This document shows, piece after piece, positions 8,762-17,103 of a stretch of 64,000 nt of DNA. Numbering within the stretch: the first letter of the stretch is position 1; each line of letters begins with the position of its first letter. The notes under the pieces were generated by a model. It did no database searches. It was not told the origin of the DNA and saw only the letters and a list, made by a program, of their open reading frames with translations. A program made the position numbers and the translations under genes. Source of the stretch: Kineosporiaceae bacterium (GTDB lineage: Bacteria > Actinomycetota > Actinomycetes > Actinomycetales > Kineosporiaceae); assembly GCA_016713225.1 (NCBI GenBank), contig JADJPO010000001.1:806001-870000 (forward strand), written 5' to 3'.

Positions 8762-11023
8762 ATGCCTGCCGAGCTCGACGTCGACTCCGTGCTCGCTGAC
8801 CTGAGCCTCGCCGAGAAGGCAGCTCTGGCCAGCGGATCGGGGTTCTGGTGGACCACAGCGGTGGAGCGGCTCGGCGTCCCGTCGATCATGGTGTCGGACG
8901 GCCCGCACGGCATGCGAGTGCAACCCAAGGGTGGCGATCACGTGGGCCTCGGCGGCAGCCTGCCGGCCACCTGCTTTCCGCCCGCGGCCGGGCTGGCCTC
9001 GTCCTGGAACCCTGCGCTGCTGCAGCGGGTCGGGCAGGCGCTGGGCCGGGAGGCGCGCGCCAGCAACGTCTCGGTGATCCTCGGGCCGGGCGTCAACATG
9101 AAGCGCTCGCCGCTGTGCGGGCGCAACTTCGAGTACTTCTCGGAAGACCCCTACCTGGCCGGTGAACTGGCGGTGGGCATCGTCGACGGAATCCAGTCGC
9201 AGGGCGTCGGCACCTCGGTCAAGCACTACGCCGCCAACAATCAGGAGGACGACCGGCTGCGGGTGAACGTCCAGGTCGACGAACGCACGCTGCGCGAGAT
9301 CTACCTGCCGGCCTTCGAGACCGTGGTGCGGCGCAGCCGTCCGTGGACCGTCATGTGTGCGTACAACACGGTGAACGGTCTGCCGGCTTCGGCCAACCCC
9401 TGGCTGCTGACCACCGTGCTGCGCGAGGAGTTCGGGTTCGACGGCGTGGTGGTCTCGGACTGGGGCGCGGTCTACGACCGGGTCGCCGCGGCGAAGGCCG
9501 GGCTCGATCTCGAGATGCCGCCCAACCCCCGCAGCCCCGGCCAGGTGGTGGCCGCCGTCGAGTCCGGCGACCTGCCGGTCGAGGTGCTCGATGCCCGGGT
9601 GCGCGCCGTCCTCGACCTGGTGCGCAAGGGTTCAGCGGTGCTCGAGCTCGACGAGACCCTGGACGTCGCGGCGCACCACGCGCTGGCCCGGGAGGCCGCG
9701 GGCGAGTCGATGGTGTTGTTGCGCAACGAGAACCAGCTGCTGCCCTTGGCCGGCGGCACCCGCGTGGCCGTCATCGGCGAGTTCGCCCGGACGCCCCGCT
9801 ACCAGGGCGCCGGCTCGTCCCAGGTGAACCCGACGCGGCTGGACAATGCCCTGGACGCGCTCGCGGAGGGGTTCGAGGTGAGCTTCGCGTCGGGCTACAC
9901 CGTCGGTGGTGAGGTCGAGGCCGATGCCCCGCTGCGCGCCGAGGCGGCCCGGGTGGCGAGGGACGCCGAGGTGGCGGTCGTGGTGATCGGGCTGCCGGCC
10001 GTGGAGGAGTCCGAGGGGTTCGATCGAACCCACCTGGATCTGCCGGCCAACCAGCTCGCCACCCTGGCCGCTGTCGCCCAGGCGAACCCGAGGATCGTCA
10101 CCGTGCTGGTCAACGGGTCGACCGTGCTGCTCGGCCCGGTGCTCGAGCACAGCCAGGCGGTGGTCGAGGCCTGGCTCGGCGGGCAGGCCGGTGGGTCGGC
10201 CATCGCCGACGTGTTGAGCGGTGCGGTGAACCCCTCCGGCCGGCTGGCCGAGACCATTCCGCTGCGGCTGGAGGACAACTCGTCCTACCTGAACTTCCCC
10301 GGGGATTCCCAGGTGGTGCGGTACGGCGAGGGCCTGTTCATCGGCTACCGCGGGTATGACGCCTCGCGCCACGAGGTCGCCTACCCGTTCGGATTCGGTC
10401 TGTCCTACACCACGTTCGAGCTGTCCGAGCTGAGCGTGGTGACCAGCGGTGCCGTGGCGTCCGGCGACCTGAGTGCCGCGGTGCGGGTGCGGGTGAGCAA
10501 CACCGGCCTGCGCGATGGCTCCGAGGTGGTGCAGGTCTATGTCCGTGACGTCGAGGCCTCGGTGGCGCGACCGGTTCGTGAGCTGAAGGGGTTCGCCAAG
10601 GTGGCGGTACCGGCAGGTCAGAGCCGGGACGTCGAGATCACGGTGGACCAGCGGGCGTTCTCGTACTTCTCGACCCGGCTCGGCCGCTGGGTGGTCGAGG
10701 CCGGCGACTTCGTCGTCGAGGTGGGCCACCACTCGCGCGCGCTGCCGGTCGCGCAGACGGTGTCGATCGAGGCGCCGTCCGTGGCCCCACCGGTCACCGC
10801 GTCCTCCACCCTGGCCGAGTGGCTGGCCGACCCGGTGATTCGTCCGCTGTTCGACGAGGAGGTCGGGGGCGGCCAGAACGACCCCAGGCGGGACGCTGCG
10901 CTGCTCGCCGTGATCGGCACCATGCCCATGACCACGTTGGCGGCCTTCGGTGGCATGAGTCTGGACGAGGACGCCGTCGCCCGGGTGTTGCAGCGTCGCG
11001 ACGACATGGCCGAGGGCAGGTGA
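8762..11023 (+). CDS. Glycoside hydrolase family 3 beta-glycosidase
   Basis: A 753-residue cytoplasmic GH3 enzyme without signal peptide, predicted to release terminal beta-linked sugars (usually glucose or xylose) from imported oligosaccharides. Domain order: (beta/alpha)8 barrel (residues about 10-290), alpha/beta sandwich (about 320-540), Fn3-like domain (about 600-680). The transition-state Lys-His pair is in SVKHYAANNQ (K154, H155), and the nucleophile Asp is D233 in GVVVSDWGAVYD. GPGVNMKRSPLCGRNFEYF is a signature of the family. A GAGGGA ribosome site precedes the ATG at 8762. An earlier ATG at 8720 lies inside the operator and is not used. The C-terminal about 60 residues are an extra helical tail. 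Confidence 0.93.
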   Translation: MPAELDVDSVLADLSLAEKAALASGSGFWWTTAVERLGVPSIMVSDGPHGMRVQPKGGDHVGLGGSLPATCFPPAAGLASSWNPALLQRVGQALGREARASNVSVILGPGVNMKRSPLCGRNFEYFSEDPYLAGELAVGIVDGIQSQGVGTSVKHYAANNQEDDRLRVNVQVDERTLREIYLPAFETVVRRSRPWTVMCAYNTVNGLPASANPWLLTTVLREEFGFDGVVVSDWGAVYDRVAAAKAGLDLEMPPNPRSPGQVVAAVESGDLPVEVLDARVRAVLDLVRKGSAVLELDETLDVAAHHALAREAAGESMVLLRNENQLLPLAGGTRVAVIGEFARTPRYQGAGSSQVNPTRLDNALDALAEGFEVSFASGYTVGGEVEADAPLRAEAARVARDAEVAVVVIGLPAVEESEGFDRTHLDLPANQLATLAAVAQANPRIVTVLVNGSTVLLGPVLEHSQAVVEAWLGGQAGGSAIADVLSGAVNPSGRLAETIPLRLEDNSSYLNFPGDSQVVRYGEGLFIGYRGYDASRHEVAYPFGFGLSYTTFELSELSVVTSGAVASGDLSAAVRVRVSNTGLRDGSEVVQVYVRDVEASVARPVRELKGFAKVAVPAGQSRDVEITVDQRAFSYFSTRLGRWVVEAGDFVVEVGHHSRALPVAQTVSIEAPSVAPPVTASSTLAEWLADPVIRPLFDEEVGGGQNDPRRDAALLAVIGTMPMTTLAAFGGMSLDEDAVARVLQRRDDMAEGR

Positions 11024-11026
11024 GTG

Positions 11027-11054
11027 GAGGCCGACGGTGGTCACCGCCGGCCTC
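11027..11054. terminator. Bidirectional terminator between convergent glycosidase genes
   Basis: Hairpin with arms GAGGCCGACGGTG and CACCGCCGGCCTC, one mismatch and a 2-base centre. It lies exactly between the stop codons of the GH3 gene (+) and the GH63-like gene (-). Confidence 0.7.
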
Positions 11055-11056
11055 GC

Positions 11057-12418
11057 TCAATCTCGTTCTCGCGCAGCGAATCTTAGCGTCAGGGCTGCCG
11101 CTGGGGTAAAGGGTCGCGCACCCAGCGGCGCACCCGTCAACGGGTTCTCGTACTCGGCGAACTCGATGCCGTGGGGCCTGGCGAGATAGGCCTGGCGCAA
11201 CGCGCCGGCGACGGTGTGCTCGCCGCGCATTTCGAGTCCGGTCTCGATGATGTCGGTGGGGAAGCTCCAGGCCGCGCCACGCCAGTACTGCTCGGGATCG
11301 AAGCCTTCGGAGCCGATCGGCGCGCTCGGCGGCGGCACCAGGGTCCAGTACGCCGAGGGGTCGGTCAGGGTCCGCACCAGGTCTCGGGTGCGCTCGGTGC
11401 CGCGATCGACGAGCAGGGCACACAGGCCTGCGACGGTGGGCCGGCTGCTGAGTCGACCGGTGCGATAGTCGCGGCTCGCGTAGTAGCCGGGTCGTCCATC
11501 GGCGCCCGGGTGCCACAGCTCGTCGAGGTGTGTGGCCAGGCGCTGACCGGCCGAGCGCAGCGTGGCCATCGTCGTCCCGGTCTCGCCAGAGTCGGGTAGC
11601 TGCGCGGCGATCTCGTCCAGGCAGGCCAGGGCATCGATCAGGACGGCGTTGAAGCCAGGGTCCTCGATCAGGACTCCCCGCCCACTCGCCTCGATCGCGC
11701 CGAGGTCGTACCCGAGGCGTCGGATGTGCCGACTCTGCAGCTGGGCTGCGAGCACGTCGCGATGGCTCGACCGGTGCTCGAGGGACACGGTGCGCAGGTC
11801 GCCCCACCCACGCCGAAGGGCGTCCAGCCCGTAGAGCACGAATCGTCGGGCCGGCTCGGTGAGGCTGCCGCCCGGCGCGAGCCAGTGTGAGGTCATCGCC
11901 TCGGCCAGATCGATGCGGTTGTCCATGCCCGTCTCGTAGGGGTGGATCACCACGGCGAGCCCGTTGCGTCCCACGCGGGTGGTGACCGCCCACCGGCAGA
12001 GGCGTTCCAGGGCCGGGAACACCGTCGCGAGAAAGGCCTGCCGACGCTCCGGCGGCAGCCGCCGCCCGACCTCGAAGGCCGCTCTGACCAGCAGGGGTGG
12101 CTGGGTGATCCCGCTGGTGGTGATGCCCGGTGGGGTCTCGCCCTCGCGGCCGAGAAACAGCTCACGCCGACGACTGCGCTCGAAGTAGATCTCGTTCGGC
12201 AGCATGCCTGAACGCCATTGGGTCTGCAGGAAGCGCAGGATCTCCTGCGCCGCCCGCTCCGGATCGTGCACGGCGAGACCCTTGACGATCACGGCGGTAT
12301 CCCAGAGGTACCCGGCCGGGAACTGGGCGAGGTTCGGCACGGTCAATCCGTGGAGCCGATGCACCGCCAGGGCACGTCGAGCCGCTACCGTCAGCTCGTC
12401 CGGTGTCGGGGGGCTCAT
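11057..12418 (-). CDS. GH63-type hydrolase, likely glucosylglycerate/mannosylglycerate hydrolase
   Basis: A 453-residue (alpha/alpha)6-barrel hydrolase. The N-terminus has AQFPAGYLWDTAVIVKGL; the candidate general acid is D166 in HPYETGMDNR, and the candidate base is E422 in IEFAEYENPLTG. Size and motif order match bacterial GH63 enzymes that split glucosylglycerate or mannosylglycerate into sugar and glycerate, described in mycobacteria as mobilising glucosylglycerate after nitrogen stress. The presence of gpgS about 7 kb upstream fits a synthesis/breakdown pair. An alternative is another alpha-glycosidase of GH63 or GH15-like fold. No signal peptide, so cytoplasmic. It is convergent with the GH3 gene and divergent from the class V aminotransferase gene. 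Confidence 0.75.
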   Translation of the reverse strand: MSPPTPDELTVAARRALAVHRLHGLTVPNLAQFPAGYLWDTAVIVKGLAVHDPERAAQEILRFLQTQWRSGMLPNEIYFERSRRRELFLGREGETPPGITTSGITQPPLLVRAAFEVGRRLPPERRQAFLATVFPALERLCRWAVTTRVGRNGLAVVIHPYETGMDNRIDLAEAMTSHWLAPGGSLTEPARRFVLYGLDALRRGWGDLRTVSLEHRSSHRDVLAAQLQSRHIRRLGYDLGAIEASGRGVLIEDPGFNAVLIDALACLDEIAAQLPDSGETGTTMATLRSAGQRLATHLDELWHPGADGRPGYYASRDYRTGRLSSRPTVAGLCALLVDRGTERTRDLVRTLTDPSAYWTLVPPPSAPIGSEGFDPEQYWRGAAWSFPTDIIETGLEMRGEHTVAGALRQAYLARPHGIEFAEYENPLTGAPLGARPFTPAAALTLRFAARERD

Positions 12419-12479
12419 GGCCGAACCCTATGCAGGCACGCGACACCGCTGAAGGTCCCGATGTGGGCTCGCTCACAGT

Positions 12480-12497
12480 TATACCCTGGGGGGTATA
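12480..12497. promoter_or_regulatory. CsoR/CstR-type operator candidate upstream of aminotransferase operon
   Basis: The palindrome TATACCCTGGGGGGTATA has outer arms TATACCC and GGGTATA around a 4-base centre, 15 bases before the ATG at 12513. ATACC..GGTAT palindromes with G-rich centres are the known recognition pattern of CsoR-family regulators, which sense copper or, in the CstR branch, persulfides. A related site (13 of 16 core positions identical) stands before the rhodanese operon at 20771. Confidence 0.6.
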
Positions 12498-12512
12498 TGG
12501 AGGTGGTGGCAC

Positions 12513-14243
12513 ATGGCCCAGGAGTCCGCCCTGATGGCTCGGATCGCCGAGGCGGTCATCGGTGACGATCGGCTGATGCCGGGCCCGTACGGCCCCCGGC
12601 GAATCACTTACGCCGACTGGACCGCCTCGGGTCGGTCGCTGACCTTCATCGAGGACTTCATCCGGGACGAGGTGCTGCCGCGCTACGCCAACACGCACAC
12701 CGAGGCGAGCGGCACCGGGTTGCAGACCTCTCGACTGCGCGAGGACGCTCGCCGGATCATCCGTGACGTGGTCGGCGGTGACGACTCCACCGCGGTGATC
12801 TTCGTGGGATCCGGCAGCACCGCTGCGATCGATCGCATGGTGGGCATCCTGGGGCTGCGCGTTCCGCCCGACCTCGACGATCGCCACCACCTGACGGCAG
12901 GGCTGGCCGCCGACGAGCGACCCGTCGTCCTGGTCGGACCGTACGAGCACCACAGCAACGAGCTGCCCTGGCGCGAGAGCATCGCCGAGGTCGTCACGAT
13001 CCCCGAGGATGCTGCCGGGCACATCGACCTGGCGGCGCTGGAGCAGGCGTTGATCCGCTACGCGGAACGGCCGCTGCGGATCGGGTCGTTCTCGGCCGCC
13101 AGCAATGTGACCGGCATCCTGACCGACACCGACGCGGTGTCGACGCTGTTGCACCGCCATGGCGCGCTCGCGTTCTGGGACTTCGCCGCGGCGGCCCCCT
13201 ACGTCGAGGTCCGCATGGTGCCGGACGTCGCGGCCGGCGCCGATCCGACGGCGTTCAAGGACGCGGTCTTCATCAGCCCGCACAAGTTCATCGGCGGCCC
13301 GGGTACGCCCGGCGTGCTGGTGGTGCGGCGCGACCTGGTTCGCAACCGGGTCCCCGTCGTCCCCGGCGGCGGCACGGTGGAGTACGTCAACCCGACCGAG
13401 CAGGTCTACGTGGCGGACGTGGAGCGGCGCGAGGAGGCCGGCACCCCGGACATCGTCGGCTCCATCCGGGCCGGACTGGTGTTCCGGCTGCGCCAGGAGG
13501 TCGGGGTCGAGGCGATCCGACGCCGCGAGGCGCAGCTGCTGGACAGAGCCCTCGCACGCTGGCAGGCCAATCCGGCGATCGAGGTGTTGGGCAATGTGGA
13601 CGCCGAACGCCTCTCGATCATCTCGTTCGTGGTGCGACGGGTGGACGCCGAAGGGCGCCCGGGGCGGTACGTGCACCACAACGCCGTCGTCGCCCTGCTC
13701 AACGATCTGTTCGGGGTTCAGGCACGTGGCGGATGCTCGTGCGCCGGACCGTACGGCCACCGGCTGCTGGGTATCGACGTCGAGACCTCCCACGCCTTCC
13801 AGCGAGAGATTCATCGCGGCTGTGAGGGCATCAAGCCGGGGTGGACCCGAGTGAGTCTGAACTACTTCATCAGCGACACCGTCGCCGACTACCTCATCGA
13901 AGCGGTCGATCTGGTGGCGCGCGAGGGCTGGAAACTGTTGCCCGACTATCGGTTCGACCCTCGCACCGGGCTCTGGCGGCATCGTCACGCGCCGGCCGAG
14001 CCGCCGTTGCGCCTGGCCGAGGTCGGGTTCGACCGGCAGGGGCGCCTGGCGTACCCGCATCACGAGGATCGAGTGCCCGAATCCGTTCTGGCCGAGCAGC
14101 TCAGCGAGGTGCGGGCAGTGCTGGATCTCGCGGCGCCGCGGCGATTCGATGCCGAGGGCCACCACCTCGACCGGGCCGGGTGCCCCTCGCCGGAGTTCGC
14201 CGACCTGGTCTGGTTCGACCTGCCGGAGGAGTGTCTGCGATGA
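12513..14243 (+). CDS. Class V aminotransferase (cysteine desulfurase fold)
   Basis: A 576-residue PLP enzyme. The PLP lysine is K258 in AVFISPHKFIGGPG; the substrate region has VGSGSTAAIDRM, YEHHSNELPW, SAASNVTGI and FWDFAAAAPYVEV. A Cys-containing loop, ARGGCSCAGPYGH, lies where desulfurases carry the catalytic persulfide cysteine. It is about 170 residues longer than SufS/IscS; the added C-terminal part (after about residue 450) has no domain I recognise. The likely activity is cysteine desulfuration or lyase chemistry, not proven. It starts 15 bases after a CsoR/CstR-like palindrome and overlaps the next gene by 4 bases, which supports a role in sulfane-sulfur stress. Confidence 0.85.
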   Translation: MAQESALMARIAEAVIGDDRLMPGPYGPRRITYADWTASGRSLTFIEDFIRDEVLPRYANTHTEASGTGLQTSRLREDARRIIRDVVGGDDSTAVIFVGSGSTAAIDRMVGILGLRVPPDLDDRHHLTAGLAADERPVVLVGPYEHHSNELPWRESIAEVVTIPEDAAGHIDLAALEQALIRYAERPLRIGSFSAASNVTGILTDTDAVSTLLHRHGALAFWDFAAAAPYVEVRMVPDVAAGADPTAFKDAVFISPHKFIGGPGTPGVLVVRRDLVRNRVPVVPGGGTVEYVNPTEQVYVADVERREEAGTPDIVGSIRAGLVFRLRQEVGVEAIRRREAQLLDRALARWQANPAIEVLGNVDAERLSIISFVVRRVDAEGRPGRYVHHNAVVALLNDLFGVQARGGCSCAGPYGHRLLGIDVETSHAFQREIHRGCEGIKPGWTRVSLNYFISDTVADYLIEAVDLVAREGWKLLPDYRFDPRTGLWRHRHAPAEPPLRLAEVGFDRQGRLAYPHHEDRVPESVLAEQLSEVRAVLDLAAPRRFDAEGHHLDRAGCPSPEFADLVWFDLPEECLR

Positions 14244-14941
14244 CCACACGGCCCAGCGATCCCGCCGGCTCCCCAACCGGGAGCCTGCCTGATTGGCGAC
14301 GACTCCTGGTGGTCGTCGCTCACCCGGACGACGAGTCCTTCGGGCTCGGCGCCGTCCTGGCGGGGTTCGTCGCCGCCGGGCGCGAGGTCGACGTCCTCTG
14401 CTTCACGCACGGCGAGGCGTCGACGCTGCACGGTGTCGAAGGGGACCTGCGCGAGGTCCGCGCCGGCGAACTGGCCGAGGCGGCGCGCCGGCTCGGCCTG
14501 GCGCGGTGTGAACTGCTCGACGAGCCGGACGGCGCGCTGGGCGTCAGCGGTGCGCAGCGGCTGTCGTCGGCCGTGCAGGACGCCCTGGAACGCCGTCCCG
14601 CCGATGGCCTGGTCGTCTTCGACGAGACCGGCATCACCGGCCATCCGGACCACATCGCGGCCACCCGAGCCGCGGTGGCGGTCGGCCGGGAACGGGGGCT
14701 GCCGGTGCTGGCCTGGACCCTGCCGATCGCCGTCACCGAGACCCTGCGTGAGGAATACGGTGCGCCGTTCGCCGGGCGGTCGGCCGCCGAGATCGACCTG
14801 GTGGTGCCGGTTGACCGGGCCACCCAGTTGCACGCTGTCGCCGCCCACCCGAGCCAGGCCGTGCCCGGTAGCGTGCTGTGGCGCCGGCTCGAGCTGCTCG
14901 GTCCCGTGGAACACCTGCGGTGGTTGCACCGGGTCGACTGA
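14240..14941 (+). CDS. PIG-L (LmbE-like) family deacetylase
   Basis: A 233-residue zinc-dependent N-deacetylase. The zinc motif AHPDDE lies at residues 27-32 (H28, D30, D31), followed by CFTHGEASTLHG and the third metal ligand region TGITGHPDHIAATRAA. The family includes MshB and Mca of the mycothiol pathway as well as BshB. Length and sequence do not tell me which substrate is used; a thiol-conjugate amidase or mycothiol role would fit the sulfur context. It overlaps the aminotransferase stop (ATGA), so the two are co-translated. Confidence 0.88.
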   Translation: MTTRPSDPAGSPTGSLPDWRRLLVVVAHPDDESFGLGAVLAGFVAAGREVDVLCFTHGEASTLHGVEGDLREVRAGELAEAARRLGLARCELLDEPDGALGVSGAQRLSSAVQDALERRPADGLVVFDETGITGHPDHIAATRAAVAVGRERGLPVLAWTLPIAVTETLREEYGAPFAGRSAAEIDLVVPVDRATQLHAVAAHPSQAVPGSVLWRRLELLGPVEHLRWLHRVD

Positions 14942-14959
14942 TCCGCCGGCGGGCCAGGG

Positions 14960-15574
14960 TCAGCCCCGTCGCAGAACCACCAGCGTGTCGATGGCCGAGC
15001 GTTCCTGCCCCACCGCGCGCACCACCCGATCCGCCCGTTCGGTCACGAACCCTCCGCCCGCCAGGGATGTGGCGAGATCGTCCAGGACATCGCTCTCGGT
15101 GTAGAGCACCGCCGGGTCCTGCGGACCGCCGACCCCCGCGGCGAGATTGTCGCTGTGATGAGCCACGACGACCAGGCGGCCCCCGGGCGCCAGGCATCGA
15201 GCGGCGGCGTTCAGGATCGTCCGTCGCTGTGGTGCGGGCACCTGGAGGTACACCACGAGCGCGAGGTCGTACACGGCGTCCGGCTCGAAGGTGGTGAGGT
15301 CGGCACAAGCCGTGTGCAGCCGATGGGCGTTCTCGCCCAGACGTTCGACGGCCAGCCGGCGGGCGCGTTCCAGGGCCACCTCGGAGAAGTCGACCGCGGT
15401 GGCCTGCCAGCCACGAGCCGCCAACCACAGGGCGTTGCGTGCCTCGCCGGCTCCCAGATCGATGGCTGTGCCGGGGGGCAGTGCGCTGCAGACCTGCTCG
15501 ACCCAGACGTTGGGTGTGGCCGACCACACCAGCTCACTGCCCGCGTAGCGGGTATCCCAGTCCGTGCTGTCCAC
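14960..15574 (-). CDS. Class I SAM-dependent methyltransferase
   Basis: A 204-residue small-molecule methyltransferase of the TehB/thiopurine type. Motif I is AIDLGAGEARNALWLA, post-I is ATAVDFSEVALERAR, motif II lies in YDLALVVYLQVP, and motif III is RCLAPGGRLVVVAHH. The GTG at 15574 is preferred because AAGGAGA sits 7 bases upstream; the 16 further codons to an earlier start have no ribosome site. It is convergent with the PIG-L gene and divergent from the sulfide:quinone oxidoreductase gene. The opening DWDTRYAGSELVWSATPNVW recalls methyltransferases that act on small sulfur, selenium or tellurium compounds, but the substrate is unknown. Confidence 0.85.
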   Translation of the reverse strand: MDSTDWDTRYAGSELVWSATPNVWVEQVCSALPPGTAIDLGAGEARNALWLAARGWQATAVDFSEVALERARRLAVERLGENAHRLHTACADLTTFEPDAVYDLALVVYLQVPAPQRRTILNAAARCLAPGGRLVVVAHHSDNLAAGVGGPQDPAVLYTESDVLDDLATSLAGGGFVTERADRVVRAVGQERSAIDTLVVLRRG

Positions 15575-15658
15575 AGCCGTCTCCTTCGGGTTCGTGCTCG
15601 GGGATGACCGTATCCGACCCATTGAGTGTGAGTCCCGGATAGCCTACCCTGACTATGC

Positions 15659-15674
15659 GGATGTCCGTACATCC
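15659..15674. promoter_or_regulatory. Palindromic operator candidate upstream of sqr
   Basis: GGATGTCCGTACATCC is an inverted repeat with 6-base arms GGATGT and ACATCC, 49 bases before the sqr start. The longer string TGCGGATGTnCGTACAT recurs in the same orientation at 20726-20742 before the rhodanese operon. Candidate site for an ArsR-type sulfide-responsive repressor; no such regulator is encoded in this window. Confidence 0.6.
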
Positions 15675-15722
15675 GGGAATGCGTATAAGCCAAGGTCCGG
15701 TGTTCCGACGAAGGAGTCCTCC

Positions 15723-16922
15723 ATGAGCACCTCGAGCCACCGTGTCGTCATCGTCGGCGGCGGAAGCGCCGGGATCACCGTGGCCGCTCGGCTGCGCCGT
15801 GCCGGCATCACCGACGTTGCCGTGATCGAACCATCCGACACCCACTGGTACCAGCCGCTGTGGACCCTGGTCGGGGGTGGCCTGGCGGAGGTTGCCCGGT
15901 CGGCTCGTCCGCAGGCCTCCGTGATGCCGAAGGGGGTCAGCTGGATCCGGGCACGAGTGGCCGGCGTCGACCCGCAGGCCAGCGAGCTCACCCTCGAGGA
16001 CGGTCGCACGATCGGGTACGAGTATCTGGTGATGGCTCCCGGCATTCAGCTCAACTGGGGCGGCATCACCGGGCTGCCCGAGAGCCTGGGCGCGAATGGG
16101 GTGTCGAGCAACTACGACCCGGCTCTGGCGCCCAAGACCTGGGACTTCATCCGGTCGACCACCCGGGGTACGGCCGTGTTCGCCCAGCCCACCGGGGCGA
16201 TCAAGTGCGCCGGTGCGCCGCAGAAGATCGCTTATCTGGCAGCCGATTACTGGCGGCGGCAGGGGGTGTTGAAGGACATCGACGTCCACCTCGTGTTGCC
16301 CACTCCGGGCATGTTCGGCGTCCCGGAGTTCGCTCGGGTGCTCGAACGCGTGGTCGAGCGCTACGGCATCACGGTGCACTTCAACAGCGAGGTGACCGAG
16401 GTGGACGGCGGACAGCGTGAGGTCGTCGTGCACGACATCGCCCAGGGCACCAAGGAACGCCTCGGGTTCGACGTGTTCCACGCCGTGCCGCCGCAGTCGG
16501 CACCGGACTGGGTGCGCCAGGGGCCGCTGGCCGACACCAGCACGCCGGCCGGGTACATCGCCCTGGACAAGCACACTCTGCGACACGTGGTCTACGCCAA
16601 CATCTTCGGTCTGGGCGACGCCGGCTCGACGCCGAACTCCAAGACCGGTGCCGCCGTCCGCCACCAGGCGCCCGTGCTGGTGAAGAACCTGCAGGACGCG
16701 ATGGCCGGCCGCGACCTCTCGGCGAGCTATGACGGATATGCCTCGTGCCCTCTGACGACCGCACGTGACCGGATGCTGTTGGCCGAGTTCGACTACAGCA
16801 TGACCCCGGCACCGAGCATCCCGTTGCTGAACACCAAGCGTGAGCACCGCGACTTCGGTCTGCTGAAGAAGGTCGGCCTGCCGACGCTCTACTGGAATCT
16901 GATGCTCACCGGTCGCGCCTGA
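15723..16922 (+). CDS. sqr: Sulfide:quinone oxidoreductase, type II (SQOR-like)
   Basis: A 399-residue FAD protein predicted to oxidise hydrogen sulfide at the inner membrane face, pass electrons to quinone and release sulfane sulfur. The N-terminal dinucleotide fold is RVVIVGGGSAGITVAARLRR; YLVMAPGIQLNWG and a second FAD contact NIFGLGDAGSTPNSKTGAAV follow. The two redox cysteines of the mitochondrial-type enzyme are recognisable: C162 in GAIKCAGAPQK and C342 in GYASCPLTT. The final segment ends HRDFGLLKKVGLPTLYWNLM, typical of type II SQR. A GAAGGAG ribosome site precedes the ATG. It complements the persulfide dioxygenase and rhodaneses encoded 1-4 kb away. Confidence 0.92.
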   Translation: MSTSSHRVVIVGGGSAGITVAARLRRAGITDVAVIEPSDTHWYQPLWTLVGGGLAEVARSARPQASVMPKGVSWIRARVAGVDPQASELTLEDGRTIGYEYLVMAPGIQLNWGGITGLPESLGANGVSSNYDPALAPKTWDFIRSTTRGTAVFAQPTGAIKCAGAPQKIAYLAADYWRRQGVLKDIDVHLVLPTPGMFGVPEFARVLERVVERYGITVHFNSEVTEVDGGQREVVVHDIAQGTKERLGFDVFHAVPPQSAPDWVRQGPLADTSTPAGYIALDKHTLRHVVYANIFGLGDAGSTPNSKTGAAVRHQAPVLVKNLQDAMAGRDLSASYDGYASCPLTTARDRMLLAEFDYSMTPAPSIPLLNTKREHRDFGLLKKVGLPTLYWNLMLTGRA

Positions 16923-16942
16923 GGAGCTCCGCGGCCGTAGTC

Positions 16943-17005
16943 AGATCACTGTCGTGCAGGGTCTTCCCTCCCGATGAGGGGAAATCCGTTGCGAGACAGT
17001 GATCT
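16943..17005. terminator. Hairpin between convergent sqr and gntR-like genes
   Basis: Outer arms AGATCACTGTC and GACAGTGATCT are a perfect 11-base inverted repeat; an inner TTCCCT...AGGGGAA stem is also possible. The arms resemble the ends of the long hairpins at 6312 and 7632 (GATCACC/GATCACT), which suggests the same repeat family. Placed after the sqr stop, it probably terminates that gene. Confidence 0.6.
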
Positions 17006-17103
17006 TGACGCGGTGTGGGGTGGAGCGTGCACGGATTGCATGATCACCGAGGAGTGGTTGGTGCCGCGAGCCTGAGTGACCGACCTGCCCGAACGAGCCC
17101 CCG

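Noticed and set aside
7700..9226. Extended minus-strand frame upstream of the LacI regulator
   Set aside because: The extra 186 codons lie over the GH3 gene and lack homology; the helix-turn-helix starts at 8668.
12162..14276. 704-codon minus-strand frame opposite the aminotransferase gene
   Set aside because: A mirror frame of high-GC coding DNA without domain similarity; the plus strand carries a clear PLP enzyme.
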